The notes beneath the pieces are model-generated. The model did not search any database and was not told the origin of the DNA. It saw only the letters and a list, made by a program, of their open reading frames with translations. Of a stretch of DNA of 64,000 nt, positions 1 through 7,950 are shown piece by piece. The DNA comes from Gordonia polyisoprenivorans (lineage in GTDB: Bacteria; Actinomycetota; Actinomycetes; Mycobacteriales; Mycobacteriaceae): the NCBI RefSeq assembly GCF_017654315.1, contig NZ_CP072203.1:1116001-1180000 (forward strand), in the 5' to 3' direction. Position 1 is the stretch's first letter. Each line of letters opens with the position of its first letter. Position numbers and translations under genes: made by a program.

Positions 1-144
1 TCGCTGCCCGCCGACGCCAACTGGGGCGTGCGCATCATCGCGTTCGTCGCGCTGGTGTTCGGAACGCTCAACGTGGTCGGCGGGTTCGCCGTCACCGACC
101 GCATGCTGGGCATGTTCAAGGGTAAGAAGGAGACCACCAAGTGA
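1..144 (+). CDS. pntAB: NAD(P) transhydrogenase alpha subunit, membrane part PntAB (C-terminal end)
   Basis: The window opens inside this gene. The last 47 residues are visible: one hydrophobic segment (IIAFVALVFGTLNVVGGFAV), a loop with TDRML, and a lysine-rich tail ending in KKETTK. This matches the C-terminus of the small membrane alpha-2 subunit of the split actinobacterial transhydrogenase, which helps form the proton channel in the inner membrane. Its stop overlaps the GTG start of the beta subunit by 4 bases (GTGA), so the two are translationally coupled. The call rests mainly on the following pntB. Confidence 0.85.
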   Translation, partial: SLPADANWGVRIIAFVALVFGTLNVVGGFAVTDRMLGMFKGKKETTK

Positions 145-1685
145 GCACCACCGTCGTTGCTTCTACCTACGTTCCCTACATTCCGGCGGTTGCCAACTTC
201 AGCGGTGACTCCGGGCAGGTCTCCGAGGCCCTCGGGTACGGCGTCACCGCCCTCTACATCGTCGCGTTCTCCCTGTTCATCTACGGTCTGATGGGCTTGA
301 CCGGCCCGAAGACTGCGGTGCGCGGCAACTGGATCGCCGCGGTCGGCATGGGAATCGCCATCGTCGCGACCCTCCTCGGTGTCTACAACAACGCCGGCGA
401 CGCCGGGGTGCCGGGAATCAACTGGATTCTGATCGTCGTCGGCCTCGCGGTCGGTGTGGCGCTGGGCATTCCGCCGGCGCTCAAGACCAAGATGACCGCG
501 ATGCCGCAGCTGGTGGCGCTGTTCAACGGCGTCGGCGGTGGCACCGTCGCGTTGATTGCATGGTCGGAGTACATCGAGTCCGATGGCTTCACCCAGCTGC
601 ACGAGACACCCGACGTGCACGTCATCGTCGGGTCGCTGTTCGCGGCGATCATCGGTTCGATCTCGTTCTGGGGCTCGCTGGTGGCGTTCGCGAAGCTGCA
701 GGAGCTGCTGAACAAGAACTTCGAGAAGAAGCTGGTCAAGGCCGCCAAGGCCTTCCAGTTCGCCAACATCGTGCTGGCCATCGCGGCCATCGCGATCGCC
801 GTCTTCATCGGTGTCTCGGCCGACTCGACGTCGGCCACGCCGTGGTACTGGATCGTGGCGCTGCTCGTGGTCGCCGGCGTGATGGGCCTGTTCGTGGTGT
901 TCCCGATCGGCGGCGCCGACATGCCGGTGGTCATCTCGCTGCTCAACGCGATGACGGGTCTGTCGGCAGCGGCCGCGGGTCTCGCGCTCAACAACCAGGC
1001 GATGATCGTGGCCGGCATGATCGTCGGTGCCTCGGGTTCGATTCTCACCAACCTGATGGCCAAGGCGATGAACCGGTCGATTCCGGCCATCATCTTCGGC
1101 GCCTTCGGCGGCGGTGACGACGCCGGAGTCGGTGGCAGTGGAGCCGAGGGCGGCACGGTCAAGGCGACCTCGGCCGCCGACGCCGCGATCCAGATGGCCT
1201 ACGCCAACCAGGTGATCGTGGTGCCGGGCTACGGTCTCGCGGTCGCGCAGGCCCAGCACACCGTCAAGGAGATGGCGACCCTGCTCGAGGCCAAGGGCGT
1301 CGAGGTCAAATACGCCATCCACCCGGTCGCCGGCCGTATGCCCGGACACATGAACGTGCTTCTGGCAGAAGCGGATGTGCCCTACGACGCGATGAAGGAG
1401 ATGGACGACATCAACGGCGAGTTCGCTCGCACCGATGTCGCGATCGTGATCGGCGCCAACGACGTCACCAACCCGGCGGCGCGCAACGATCCGGGCTCGC
1501 CGATCCACGGCATGCCGATCCTCAACGTCGACCAGGCGCGATCGGTGATCGTGCTCAAGCGCGGCATGAGTTCCGGCTACGCCGGCATCGAGAACCCGCT
1601 GTTCTATCTCGATCACACCTCCATGCTGTTCGGCGACGCCAAGAAGTCCGTCGACTCGGTCATCGAGGAGCTCAAGGCTCTGTAA
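141..1685 (+). CDS. pntB: NAD(P) transhydrogenase subunit beta
   Basis: 514 residues, the usual length for PntB. The N-terminal ~330 residues hold about nine membrane helices with the AVGMGIAIVATLL and GVGGGTVALIAW segments. The C-terminal ~180 residues are the NADP(H)-binding dIII domain, with the VVPGYGLAVAQAQH and HPVAGRMPGHMNVLLAEA signatures and a GANDVTNPAARNDPGSPIHGMPIL stretch typical of the family. The enzyme couples hydride transfer between NADH and NADP+ to proton movement and supplies NADPH. It starts at a GTG overlapping the pntAB stop, and it is the last gene of the pnt operon here. Confidence 0.97.
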   Translation: MSTTVVASTYVPYIPAVANFSGDSGQVSEALGYGVTALYIVAFSLFIYGLMGLTGPKTAVRGNWIAAVGMGIAIVATLLGVYNNAGDAGVPGINWILIVVGLAVGVALGIPPALKTKMTAMPQLVALFNGVGGGTVALIAWSEYIESDGFTQLHETPDVHVIVGSLFAAIIGSISFWGSLVAFAKLQELLNKNFEKKLVKAAKAFQFANIVLAIAAIAIAVFIGVSADSTSATPWYWIVALLVVAGVMGLFVVFPIGGADMPVVISLLNAMTGLSAAAAGLALNNQAMIVAGMIVGASGSILTNLMAKAMNRSIPAIIFGAFGGGDDAGVGGSGAEGGTVKATSAADAAIQMAYANQVIVVPGYGLAVAQAQHTVKEMATLLEAKGVEVKYAIHPVAGRMPGHMNVLLAEADVPYDAMKEMDDINGEFARTDVAIVIGANDVTNPAARNDPGSPIHGMPILNVDQARSVIVLKRGMSSGYAGIENPLFYLDHTSMLFGDAKKSVDSVIEELKAL

Positions 1686-1880
1686 GGAGCCCTGACCGCC
1701 ACACCCCGACGCCCCGCCTGCGGAGCGACCACCGTGAATCCTGTGCGACGCGGTGTTCGCCACCCGGGCGGGGCGCCGTCGTGTGTCGGGGCTGTCGTGT
1801 TCCGGTGTTGTCGAACCGAGACCGACGGTTATCGAGATGAGACCGGCTCTGGCTGGCAGCCGCACCCACCTCGCCCTACT

Positions 1881-1916
1881 GTTACTCCAGTGACTGGTGT
1901 GACCAGAGTGAAAAGA
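1881..1916 (+). promoter_or_regulatory. 9-bp-phased GTGAC repeat array, MtrA-like box
   Basis: Four hexamer-like units follow each other every 9 bases: GTTACT at 1881, GTGACT at 1890, GTGACC at 1899 and GTGAAA at 1908. On the other strand this reads GTCACA-N3-GTCACT-N3-GTAAC, close to the published MtrA direct-repeat consensus of GTCACA spaced by 3. A TACTGT -10-like hexamer at 1877-1882 overlaps its left edge. The assignment to MtrA is inference. The phasing is directly visible. Confidence 0.6.
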
Positions 1917-2918
1917 AGGTTTCGTCGAACCACGGGCGTCGTCCTCGCGGCGTCGGCGATCACCGGTGTCGTCGTCGGAACCCTGCCGTCGTCATCGGAG
2001 CATCACGTGACGACGGCAGCGGTCAGCGTCGACCCGGCCACCCTCTACAACGCCGCGCAGCAGAAGTTCTCCGCCGGCGACGTGCCGGCCGGTCTCGCCG
2101 ATCTCCAGCAGGCGCTGACACTGTCGCCGGCCGACGGGCAATCCCTGGCGCTGCAAGCCATCTGGGCCGACCAGGTGTCGGACGCCGCAGCCGGCAAGGC
2201 AGCGGTGAATCGACTGTCGGTGATCAATCCGTTGCTGGCCAAGACCGCTCGGTCCATCATCGACGGCGTCACCGCGGCCGCGGCCATCGTGCCGAGCACC
2301 GAACCCACGACGGTGTCGGGGAATCCGGCCATCGTGATCCTCGGCTTCGGGCTGTCGCCACAGGGTAAGCCCGCCCCGGAATTGATCAAGCGTCTCGCGG
2401 CAGGCAAGGCCGAGGCGGCAGCGATGCCGACGGCCCCGATCGTCGTCACCGGCGGCAAGCCGCAGAACGGGGTCACCGAGGCCGCGGTGATGAAGAAGTG
2501 GCTGACCGACAACGGGATCGACGCCTCGCGCATCCTCACCGAGGACTCCTCGGTCTCCACCGTCGCCAACGCGCAGAACACCGCCAAACTCCTGGCCGCA
2601 CGCGGCATTAGCGACGTGGTCCTGGCCACCTCGCCCAACCACATCCGTCGCGCCGCAGCCGATTTCGCGGCGACCGGGTTGCGCGTGGTGCAATCCATCA
2701 CCACCGACACCGATCTCGCGAAGAACGCGACGCCGCTGCCCAAGGACAAGCAGACCGGAATCCGCGTCGAGGCAACCCGCACCGCGGGCATCCCGGCGAG
2801 CCGAAGCCCGCTGCTGCCCTCGGATCAACTACCCGACGTCGGCCCCGGTCTCATCGACGACATCGGCGGCAAGATCCTCAAGGAGCTACTGGAGTCGGGG
2901 TCGAGCGGCGGACAATAG
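1899..2918 (+). CDS. Secreted DUF218 (YdcF/ElyC/SanA-like) protein
   Basis: A short basic segment (VKRRFRR) and a hydrophobic stretch (residues ~10-28) form an export signal, so the protein should sit outside the membrane. A TPR-like helical region follows (LYNAAQQKFSAGDVPAGLADLQQAL). The DUF218 domain occupies about residues 140-300, with VTGGKP, a GVTEA..MKKWL helix, RILTEDSS.ST..NA and a LATSPNHIRRA strand typical of YdcF/ElyC proteins, which are linked to envelope polysaccharide and peptidoglycan homeostasis. The open frame extends back to 1734, but its first 55 codons look non-coding. Because of the 9-bp repeat, GTG codons at 1890, 1899 and 1908 are all in frame, so the exact start is uncertain. 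The biochemical role is unknown. Confidence 0.75.
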   Translation: MTRVKRRFRRTTGVVLAASAITGVVVGTLPSSSEHHVTTAAVSVDPATLYNAAQQKFSAGDVPAGLADLQQALTLSPADGQSLALQAIWADQVSDAAAGKAAVNRLSVINPLLAKTARSIIDGVTAAAAIVPSTEPTTVSGNPAIVILGFGLSPQGKPAPELIKRLAAGKAEAAAMPTAPIVVTGGKPQNGVTEAAVMKKWLTDNGIDASRILTEDSSVSTVANAQNTAKLLAARGISDVVLATSPNHIRRAAADFAATGLRVVQSITTDTDLAKNATPLPKDKQTGIRVEATRTAGIPASRSPLLPSDQLPDVGPGLIDDIGGKILKELLESGSSGGQ

Positions 2919-2974
2919 AGCGGTCGGTTCGACCGATGAGTTCTCGCGTGCCGAGGGGTCTGTAGTGGTACCCA

Positions 2975-2993
2975 CCCCGCCACCAGGGCGGGG
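2975..2993 (+). terminator. GC-rich hairpin between the DUF218 and DoxX-like genes
   Basis: A perfect 7-bp stem (CCCCGCC at 2975-2981, GGCGGGG at 2987-2993) with a 5-nt loop lies 56 bases after the upstream stop and just before the next ribosome binding site. It has no U tract. It may be an intrinsic terminator of the actinobacterial type or a 5' leader structure. Confidence 0.4.
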
Positions 2994-3014
2994 ATGACCA
3001 CCCCGGAGGACATC

Positions 3015-3461
3015 ATGAACACCATCGACTCGACCACCGCCGTCGGCACCACCGCCCCGGGCGCCGCCAACGGATCCCGACGACCGGCGCGCATCGTCGG
3101 GATCGTCATCACCGTCGTGGTGGCGGCGTTCCTGGTTTTCGACGTCGCGGGCAAGCTGGCCCGGCCCCAGGCCGTCGTGGACTCGATGGAGTCGCTGGGC
3201 TTTCCGCTCGGACAGGCAACCGTGATGGGAATCGTTCTCGCCGTGTGCCTGATCGTCTTCCTCATCCCGCGTACTGCCGTTCTCGGTGCCCTTGGGCTGA
3301 CCGCGTACCTCGGGGGAGCGGTCACGGCGAACATGCGCATCGAATCGCCGGTGTTCAGCTTCACCTTGTTTGCGGTGTATCTCGGGGTGCTGCTGTGGAT
3401 CGGTCTGGTGTTGCGCCGGCCCGAATTGCTCGTCGTTCTCGGACTCCGTCGACGGAATTGA
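3015..3461 (+). CDS. DoxX-like membrane protein
   Basis: 148 residues with four predicted membrane helices (about residues 27-47, 62-80, 87-103 and 112-131). The first helix ends in a FDVAGKLARPQAV motif, and an MESLGFP segment precedes helix 2. This pattern is typical of DoxX-like (PF13564) proteins, small membrane proteins of mostly unknown function that have been linked to redox or thiol stress. The start is ATG 3015, preceded by GGAGGA at 3005-3010. An upstream in-frame ATG at 2994 lacks a Shine-Dalgarno sequence. The neighbours do not suggest a specific substrate. Confidence 0.75.
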   Translation: MNTIDSTTAVGTTAPGAANGSRRPARIVGIVITVVVAAFLVFDVAGKLARPQAVVDSMESLGFPLGQATVMGIVLAVCLIVFLIPRTAVLGALGLTAYLGGAVTANMRIESPVFSFTLFAVYLGVLLWIGLVLRRPELLVVLGLRRRN

Positions 3462-3519
3462 TACAAAGCATTCTTTTGTTTGTGCGCGAAAGTGATGCCA
3501 ATGTCATATCACGCGCCCC

Positions 3520-3556
3520 AAATACGGTGACGTCGCACACAGTCGTCACCGTATTT
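3520..3556 (+). terminator. Perfect 13-bp inverted repeat before the SulP-CA gene
   Basis: AAATACGGTGACG (3520-3532) and its exact complement CGTCACCGTATTT (3544-3556) are separated by 11 bases. The A/T ends give an A-tract/T-tract hairpin that could terminate transcripts from the DoxX-like gene in either direction. Its position, 72 bases before the SulP-CA start, also allows an operator role. Confidence 0.55.
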
Positions 3557-3614
3557 CGGCTGTTCTCACCCCATTTCACACGTATCGGTCAACACGGACG
3601 TAACGCGCTATCGG

Positions 3615-3628
3615 TACTTTCGGACCCA
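3615..3628 (+). promoter_or_regulatory. Leaderless promoter of the SulP-CA gene
   Basis: TACTTT at 3615-3620 fits the actinobacterial TANNNT -10 element and lies exactly 7 nt before ATG 3628. No Shine-Dalgarno sequence precedes the ATG. Transcription would begin at the A of the start codon. Confidence 0.55.
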
Positions 3629-5895
3629 TGCCAAAAATCGGGGATCGATCGCACATACATTCAAGACCGGCCATACGAGAAGTGATTCGCTACGATCTGC
3701 CGGCATCGCTCGTCGTGTTCCTCGTGGCGTTGCCGCTGTCGATCGGAATCGCGATCGCCTCGGGTGCCCCGGTGATGGCCGGTCTCATCGCCGCAGTCAT
3801 CGGCGGTGTGGTCGCCGGTGTGATAGGCGGTAGCCCCCTTCAGGTTTCGGGTCCGGCTGCCGGGTTGACGGTGGTCGTGGCCGAGCTCGTCGCCAACTTC
3901 GGGTGGAAGGTCACCTGCGCGATCACCGTGTGCGCCGGTGTGCTGCAGATCCTGTTCGGGCTCAGCCGAATCGCCGGGGCGGCACTGGCGATCGCACCGG
4001 TGGTCGTACACGCGATGCTCGCCGGTATCGGAATCACCATCGCGCTCCAGCAGATTCATGTTCTGCTCGGTGGGAGTTCGTCGAGTTCGGCGGTTGCCAA
4101 CATCACCGGACTACCCGATCAATTGATCGAGTTGAATGTCGCGGAGGCGTCGGTGGGACTTCTCGTCATCGCCGCGTTGCTGGCCTGGCCGCGGCTGCCC
4201 GCGACCGTCCGCAAGGTCCCCGGTCCGCTCGGTGCCATCGTCCTCGCCACGGTGGTGGCGATGATCGCAGGCCTCGACGTCAAGCGAATCACACTGGACG
4301 GCAACTTCTTCGAGTCCATTGCGCTCCCCGAGCTCCCGCGCGGGAACTGGTCGGCGTTCATCCTCGGCGTGCTGACGGTGGCTCTGATCGCCAGCGTCGA
4401 GTCGCTGCTGTCGGCGGTTGCCGTGGACAAGATGCACGACGGCCCGCGCAGCAACTTCAACCGCGAACTGCTCGGGCAGGGCAGCGCGAACATGGTGTCG
4501 GGTGTGCTCGGCGGGCTGCCGGTCACCGGTGTCATCGTGCGCAGCTCCACCAACGTCGCGACCGGTGCGCGGACGCGGTGGTCGGCGATCCTGCACGGGG
4601 TCTGGGTGTTCGTCTTCGCGGTGTTCCTCACCGCGCTCGTCGAGCAGATCCCGACCGCCGCGTTGGCCGGGCTGCTGGTGGTCATCGGCATGCAGCTGGT
4701 CAAGCTCGCACACATGAAAACCGCTCTGCGGACCGGTGATCTGTGGGTTTACGGCGTCACCGTGACGGCCGTGGTGTTCCTCAATCTGCTCGAGGGTGTT
4801 GCGATCGGTCTGGCACTGGCCGTGGTTCTGGTGCTGTGGCGCGTCATCCGCCCCGACACCCACACCGAGGAGCAGCCCGACGGCCGCCACATCGTCCGAG
4901 TGCGTGGCTCGTTGAGCTTCCTGTCGCTGCCCCGGATGAACAGCCTGTTGCGCCGGATTCCGGAGGGTGCGCCTGTCACGATCGAGCTCGACACCGACTT
5001 CCTCGACCACGCCGCGTCGGAGATGCTCGAGGACTGGATTCGGGCCCGCCGCGCGGCCGGTGGTGAGGTGATCATCCTCGAACGTGGCCGTGCCCGAATC
5101 GAACACGCCTGGCAGGCTCCGCCGCGACGCCATACCGGCGGCATCGTCGGCCTGACCCCGTGGCGTAGCCGATCGACCGTCGCCGACGACGAGCAGGTCG
5201 CCGAGGTTCCGGCGCCGTTGCGCTCGATCATGGCCGGTGTCACCGAGTACCACCGCGATCATGCCGAGGTCCTGCGCGGGCACCTGTCCGACGTGGTGGA
5301 CTATCAGGAGCCCGACGCGTTCTTCCTGACCTGTGCCGATTCCCGGATCATGCCCAACATCATCACCTCGAGCGGACCGGGTGACCTGTTCACCCTGCGC
5401 AACGTGGGCAACCTGGTGCCGACCGGTGATCACGCGGACTGCTCGATCGAGGCCGCCCTGGACTTCGCGATCAGCGAGGTCGGTGTCAGTTCGGTGGTGG
5501 TGTGCGGACATTCGTCCTGCGGCGCGATGCGCGCATTGCATCTGCAGGCCGATACCGCTCCGGCCGACACGTCGATGGCCCGCTGGCTGCGCCATGGGGT
5601 GCCCAGTGTGAGCGCGATGCGTCTGGGGCATCCGGCCGGACGTGCCGCTGCCGCCATGGGTTTCACCGAGATCGACCAGCTCGCCGTGGTCAACGTCGCC
5701 AAACAGGTCGAAACCCTGAGTCGGCACCACCTCGCCGGCCGCGCCGCCGCCGAATCCTCCCTGCGAATTATCGGTCTGTACTTCGACATCCGGACCGGCC
5801 GCGTCTACGAGGTGTCGCAGACCGGTCTGCACGCCGCCGGCGTGGGCCACCACGTCAGCCGGATGCTGGAGCGGGAGCCGGTCGTCGACCACTAG
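3628..5895 (+). CDS. SulP-family anion transporter fused to beta-carbonic anhydrase
   Basis: 755 residues in three parts. Residues ~15-405 are a SulP permease with 10-12 helices, including ISGG-type loop GGSPLQVSGPAAGL. Residues ~415-500 form a STAS-like domain. Residues ~530-750 are a beta-class carbonic anhydrase with C569-A-D571-S-R573 and H628-x-x-C631, the zinc ligands and the Asp/Arg dyad. All key residues are present. Fusions of this kind are thought to import bicarbonate or sulfate and to interconvert CO2 and bicarbonate at the membrane, feeding carboxylases; that is family knowledge, and the substrate is not shown here. It has a leaderless-type promoter, stands alone, and is followed by a repeat cluster. 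Confidence 0.93.
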   Translation: MPKIGDRSHIHSRPAIREVIRYDLPASLVVFLVALPLSIGIAIASGAPVMAGLIAAVIGGVVAGVIGGSPLQVSGPAAGLTVVVAELVANFGWKVTCAITVCAGVLQILFGLSRIAGAALAIAPVVVHAMLAGIGITIALQQIHVLLGGSSSSSAVANITGLPDQLIELNVAEASVGLLVIAALLAWPRLPATVRKVPGPLGAIVLATVVAMIAGLDVKRITLDGNFFESIALPELPRGNWSAFILGVLTVALIASVESLLSAVAVDKMHDGPRSNFNRELLGQGSANMVSGVLGGLPVTGVIVRSSTNVATGARTRWSAILHGVWVFVFAVFLTALVEQIPTAALAGLLVVIGMQLVKLAHMKTALRTGDLWVYGVTVTAVVFLNLLEGVAIGLALAVVLVLWRVIRPDTHTEEQPDGRHIVRVRGSLSFLSLPRMNSLLRRIPEGAPVTIELDTDFLDHAASEMLEDWIRARRAAGGEVIILERGRARIEHAWQAPPRRHTGGIVGLTPWRSRSTVADDEQVAEVPAPLRSIMAGVTEYHRDHAEVLRGHLSDVVDYQEPDAFFLTCADSRIMPNIITSSGPGDLFTLRNVGNLVPTGDHADCSIEAALDFAISEVGVSSVVVCGHSSCGAMRALHLQADTAPADTSMARWLRHGVPSVSAMRLGHPAGRAAAAMGFTEIDQLAVVNVAKQVETLSRHHLAGRAAAESSLRIIGLYFDIRTGRVYEVSQTGLHAAGVGHHVSRMLEREPVVDH

Positions 5896-5922
5896 TGGTC
5901 CGAAACCAGCACCGTAGCAATC

Positions 5923-5967
5923 GGTCTCGAGGCTCGCCGCACGCGGCTCGCACCTCGACCATCGGGG
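5923..5967 (+). repeat. Intergenic palindromic repeat, copy A
   Basis: The unit begins GGTCTCGAGGCTCG and ends GCACCTCGACCATCGGGG. Its two ends are imperfect inverted repeats of each other, so each copy can fold into a hairpin. It lies between the convergent ends of the SulP-CA and metallophosphoesterase genes. Confidence 0.8.
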
Positions 5968-6023
5968 GTGACGTAGTGATCTACTCGGGGAGGGGCTGTC
6001 CTGCCCGGTAGTCGGTCTTCAAC

Positions 6024-6070
6024 CCGGTGGTCGAGGTGCGGAGGAGCTTTAGCGACGGAGCCTCGAGACC
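6024..6070 (-). repeat. Intergenic palindromic repeat, copy B (inverted)
   Basis: This copy is in the opposite orientation, running GGTGGTCGAGGTGCGGAGG through to GCCTCGAGACC. Its core (GGAGC...TAGCGACGGAGCC) matches the core type of the second cluster near 29.6 kb rather than its neighbours A and C. Confidence 0.75.
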
Positions 6071-6126
6071 TCTTGTGCTGAAGAGTATTCGGTGTGCGTG
6101 GTGTCGGAACCTGCTCTCTGGCAATC

Positions 6127-6172
6127 AGTCTCGAGGCTCGCCGCACGCGGCTCGCACCTCGACCATCGGGGG
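6127..6172 (+). repeat. Intergenic palindromic repeat, copy C
   Basis: Nearly identical to copy A over its whole length, with AGTCTCGAGG in place of GGTCTCGAGG at the left end. It lies about 30 bases from the end of the metallophosphoesterase gene. Confidence 0.8.
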
Positions 6173-6202
6173 ACGTCACGCCTCACCCATCGATGGCGGG
6201 GC

Positions 6203-6940
6203 TCAGAACATCACCGAGCGGAAATGGGTGATGAGGCGGTCGCCGTCGATCAGGTGGAATGCGATGCCCGGTGGCTGGCCACGGTTGATGATCTCGGTAC
6301 CTTCGAACGGGAGGTTCAGCGTGGAGGCGACGCCCGGGGCGATGGCCAGGGGCCGGTCGGCGAAGCGGGTGACGCACGCCGAATGTGCGTGACCGCAAAC
6401 GAAGCCGACGATGTTCGGGTGGGTCGCCACGAGCTCGGCGAGGCGCTCCTCACCGGTTTGGCGGATGGTGTCCATGAAGGTCATGCCGATGGTGACGGGG
6501 GGATGGTGAAAGGCCACCAGGACGCGGGTATCGGCGCCGACGGCGTCGATCTGCGCGGACATCCACGCGAGGGTGTCGTCGTCGAGGTAGCCGTCGTTGC
6601 GACCGGGGATGGAACTGTCCACCGACAGCAACAACACGTCGTCGACGAGCAACGAAGAGTTGACCGGTGCCGTGCTGCGCTCATCGCCGAGTACCTCGCT
6701 GTAATTCTCACGCAGGTCGTGGTTGCCGACGGTGACCAGCGTCGGCAGCGGCGAATCCAGGACACGGTAAGCCTCGACATACTCGCGCGGTGTGCCCTCG
6801 TCGGCGATGTCGCCGGTGACCAGTAACGCGTCGATGCCGTCGGCGCGCGCGTTGAGGTAACTCAGGGTCGACTCGATCCGGGCACGGTTGAACCGTGTTC
6901 CGTTGAAATGGAGGTCGCTGATATGGGCAACGACGAACAC
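6203..6940 (-). CDS. Calcineurin-like metallophosphoesterase (CpdA/Rv0805-like)
   Basis: 245 residues with the full set of metal-binding motifs in order: DLH near residue 10, GDIAD near 44, GNHD near 72, HHPP near 145 and GHAH near 184. This is the class III cyclic nucleotide phosphodiesterase arrangement (CpdA, Rv0805), a cytoplasmic enzyme with a dinuclear metal site. Hydrolysis of cAMP is the likeliest reaction, but relatives also act on other phosphodiesters. GTG start with GGGAG 6 nt upstream. It is divergent from the SDR gene and convergent with the SulP-CA gene, with repeats between. A class III cyclase at 35 kb could supply its substrate. Confidence 0.85.
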   Translation of the reverse strand: MFVVAHISDLHFNGTRFNRARIESTLSYLNARADGIDALLVTGDIADEGTPREYVEAYRVLDSPLPTLVTVGNHDLRENYSEVLGDERSTAPVNSSLLVDDVLLLSVDSSIPGRNDGYLDDDTLAWMSAQIDAVGADTRVLVAFHHPPVTIGMTFMDTIRQTGEERLAELVATHPNIVGFVCGHAHSACVTRFADRPLAIAPGVASTLNLPFEGTEIINRGQPPGIAFHLIDGDRLITHFRSVMF

Positions 6941-7046
6941 TCACACTCCCTTGTCGACTGACCCCTGAGGCTAGCCGCATCAGATCACGCGAGCGCGCCG
7001 AGGGGCGAACGTGCGGCGCCGGGTGTGTCGGAGAGCACCCACGTCA

Positions 7047-7072
7047 TTGACACTTGATGCACCCACTGTCAA
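7047..7072. promoter_or_regulatory. Spaced inverted repeat upstream of the SDR gene
   Basis: TTGACA (7047-7052) and TGTCAA (7067-7072) form a 6-bp inverted repeat with 14 bases between, ending 9 bases before ATG 7082. It may be an operator, or the left half may simply be a -35 element. Confidence 0.3.
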
Positions 7073-7081
7073 GGTTGCCCG

Positions 7082-7936
7082 ATGAGGCGACGTCGGCAAG
7101 CAGATAGAGACGACCACGCGCTCGCGGGCCGAACGGCCGTGGTCACCGGCGGCGGGTCGGGGATCGGCGCGGCTTTCACGCGGGCTCTCGCGAGTGCCGG
7201 TGTCCACGTGTGGTGCGCCGACATCGACGAGCAGGCTGCGACGAGAACAGCGCAATCGACCGGATCGGAACACGCCCGTGCCGTCGGTCTCGACGTCACC
7301 GACGCCGACGCCGACGCCGTACGGTCCGTCGTGGACTCGGTGGTCGCCGACCACGGACACATCGACCTGATGTTCAACAACGCGGGGATCGCACTGGGCG
7401 GCAACACCGAGGAACTCGCGGCCGAGCAGTGGGATGCGGTCATCGACGTCAACATCCGCGGCGTCGTGCACGGTGTCACCGCGGCGTATCCGCACATGAT
7501 CCGGCAGGGATCGGGCCACATCGTCAACACCGCGTCGATGGCCGGGCTCACCGCGGCCGGTTTGCTCACCAGCTACGTGATGAGCAAACACGCGATCGTC
7601 GGATTGTCGTTGGCGTTGCGGACCGAGGCCGCCGCGCACGGGGTGGGGGTGCTCGTGGTCTGCCCGGCTGCGGTGGAAACCCCGATGCTCGACGCCGACG
7701 GCGTCGGTGGCTTCACCGGGCGGACGTATTACCTTTCGGGCCAAGGGATTCGGACGCCGTATCCGGCGGATCGCCTGGCGTCGGACACCCTTCGGGCGAT
7801 CGAGCGCCATCAACCGTTGCTCGTGGTGCCCGCGCAGGCCCGGATGGCCTGGCGGTTCGCGCGGTTCTCGCCCGGGCTCATGCAGACCATGGCCACACGT
7901 TTCGTCGCCGGCCAGCGGGACCGTCAAGGCTTGTGA
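7082..7936 (+). CDS. SDR-family oxidoreductase
   Basis: 284 residues with a classical short-chain dehydrogenase core. The Rossmann glycine motif TGGGSGIG lies at about residues 22-29, an NNAG motif near 98, the catalytic serine in NTASMAG near 150, and the YVMSK active-site Tyr-Lys pair near 165. An acidic CADID after the second strand suggests NAD preference. The substrate is unknown; the C-terminal ~60 residues, which set specificity, are not diagnostic. The first 15 residues are Arg-rich and may not be translated. It is a single gene, divergent from the phosphoesterase and facing the dienelactone hydrolase. Confidence 0.85.
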   Translation: MRRRRQADRDDHALAGRTAVVTGGGSGIGAAFTRALASAGVHVWCADIDEQAATRTAQSTGSEHARAVGLDVTDADADAVRSVVDSVVADHGHIDLMFNNAGIALGGNTEELAAEQWDAVIDVNIRGVVHGVTAAYPHMIRQGSGHIVNTASMAGLTAAGLLTSYVMSKHAIVGLSLALRTEAAAHGVGVLVVCPAAVETPMLDADGVGGFTGRTYYLSGQGIRTPYPADRLASDTLRAIERHQPLLVVPAQARMAWRFARFSPGLMQTMATRFVAGQRDRQGL

Positions 7937-7950
7937 CGTTCGACGCGGAC

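Noticed and set aside
4111..5892. 593-codon minus-strand frame opposite the SulP-CA gene
   Set aside because: It mirrors the coding strand of a clear SulP-carbonic anhydrase protein and contains His/Asp/Arg-rich low-complexity sequence only.
5923..6172. CRISPR array from the repeated 45-base units
   Set aside because: The units are only two or three per cluster, partly inverted, unevenly spaced, and have no cas genes near.
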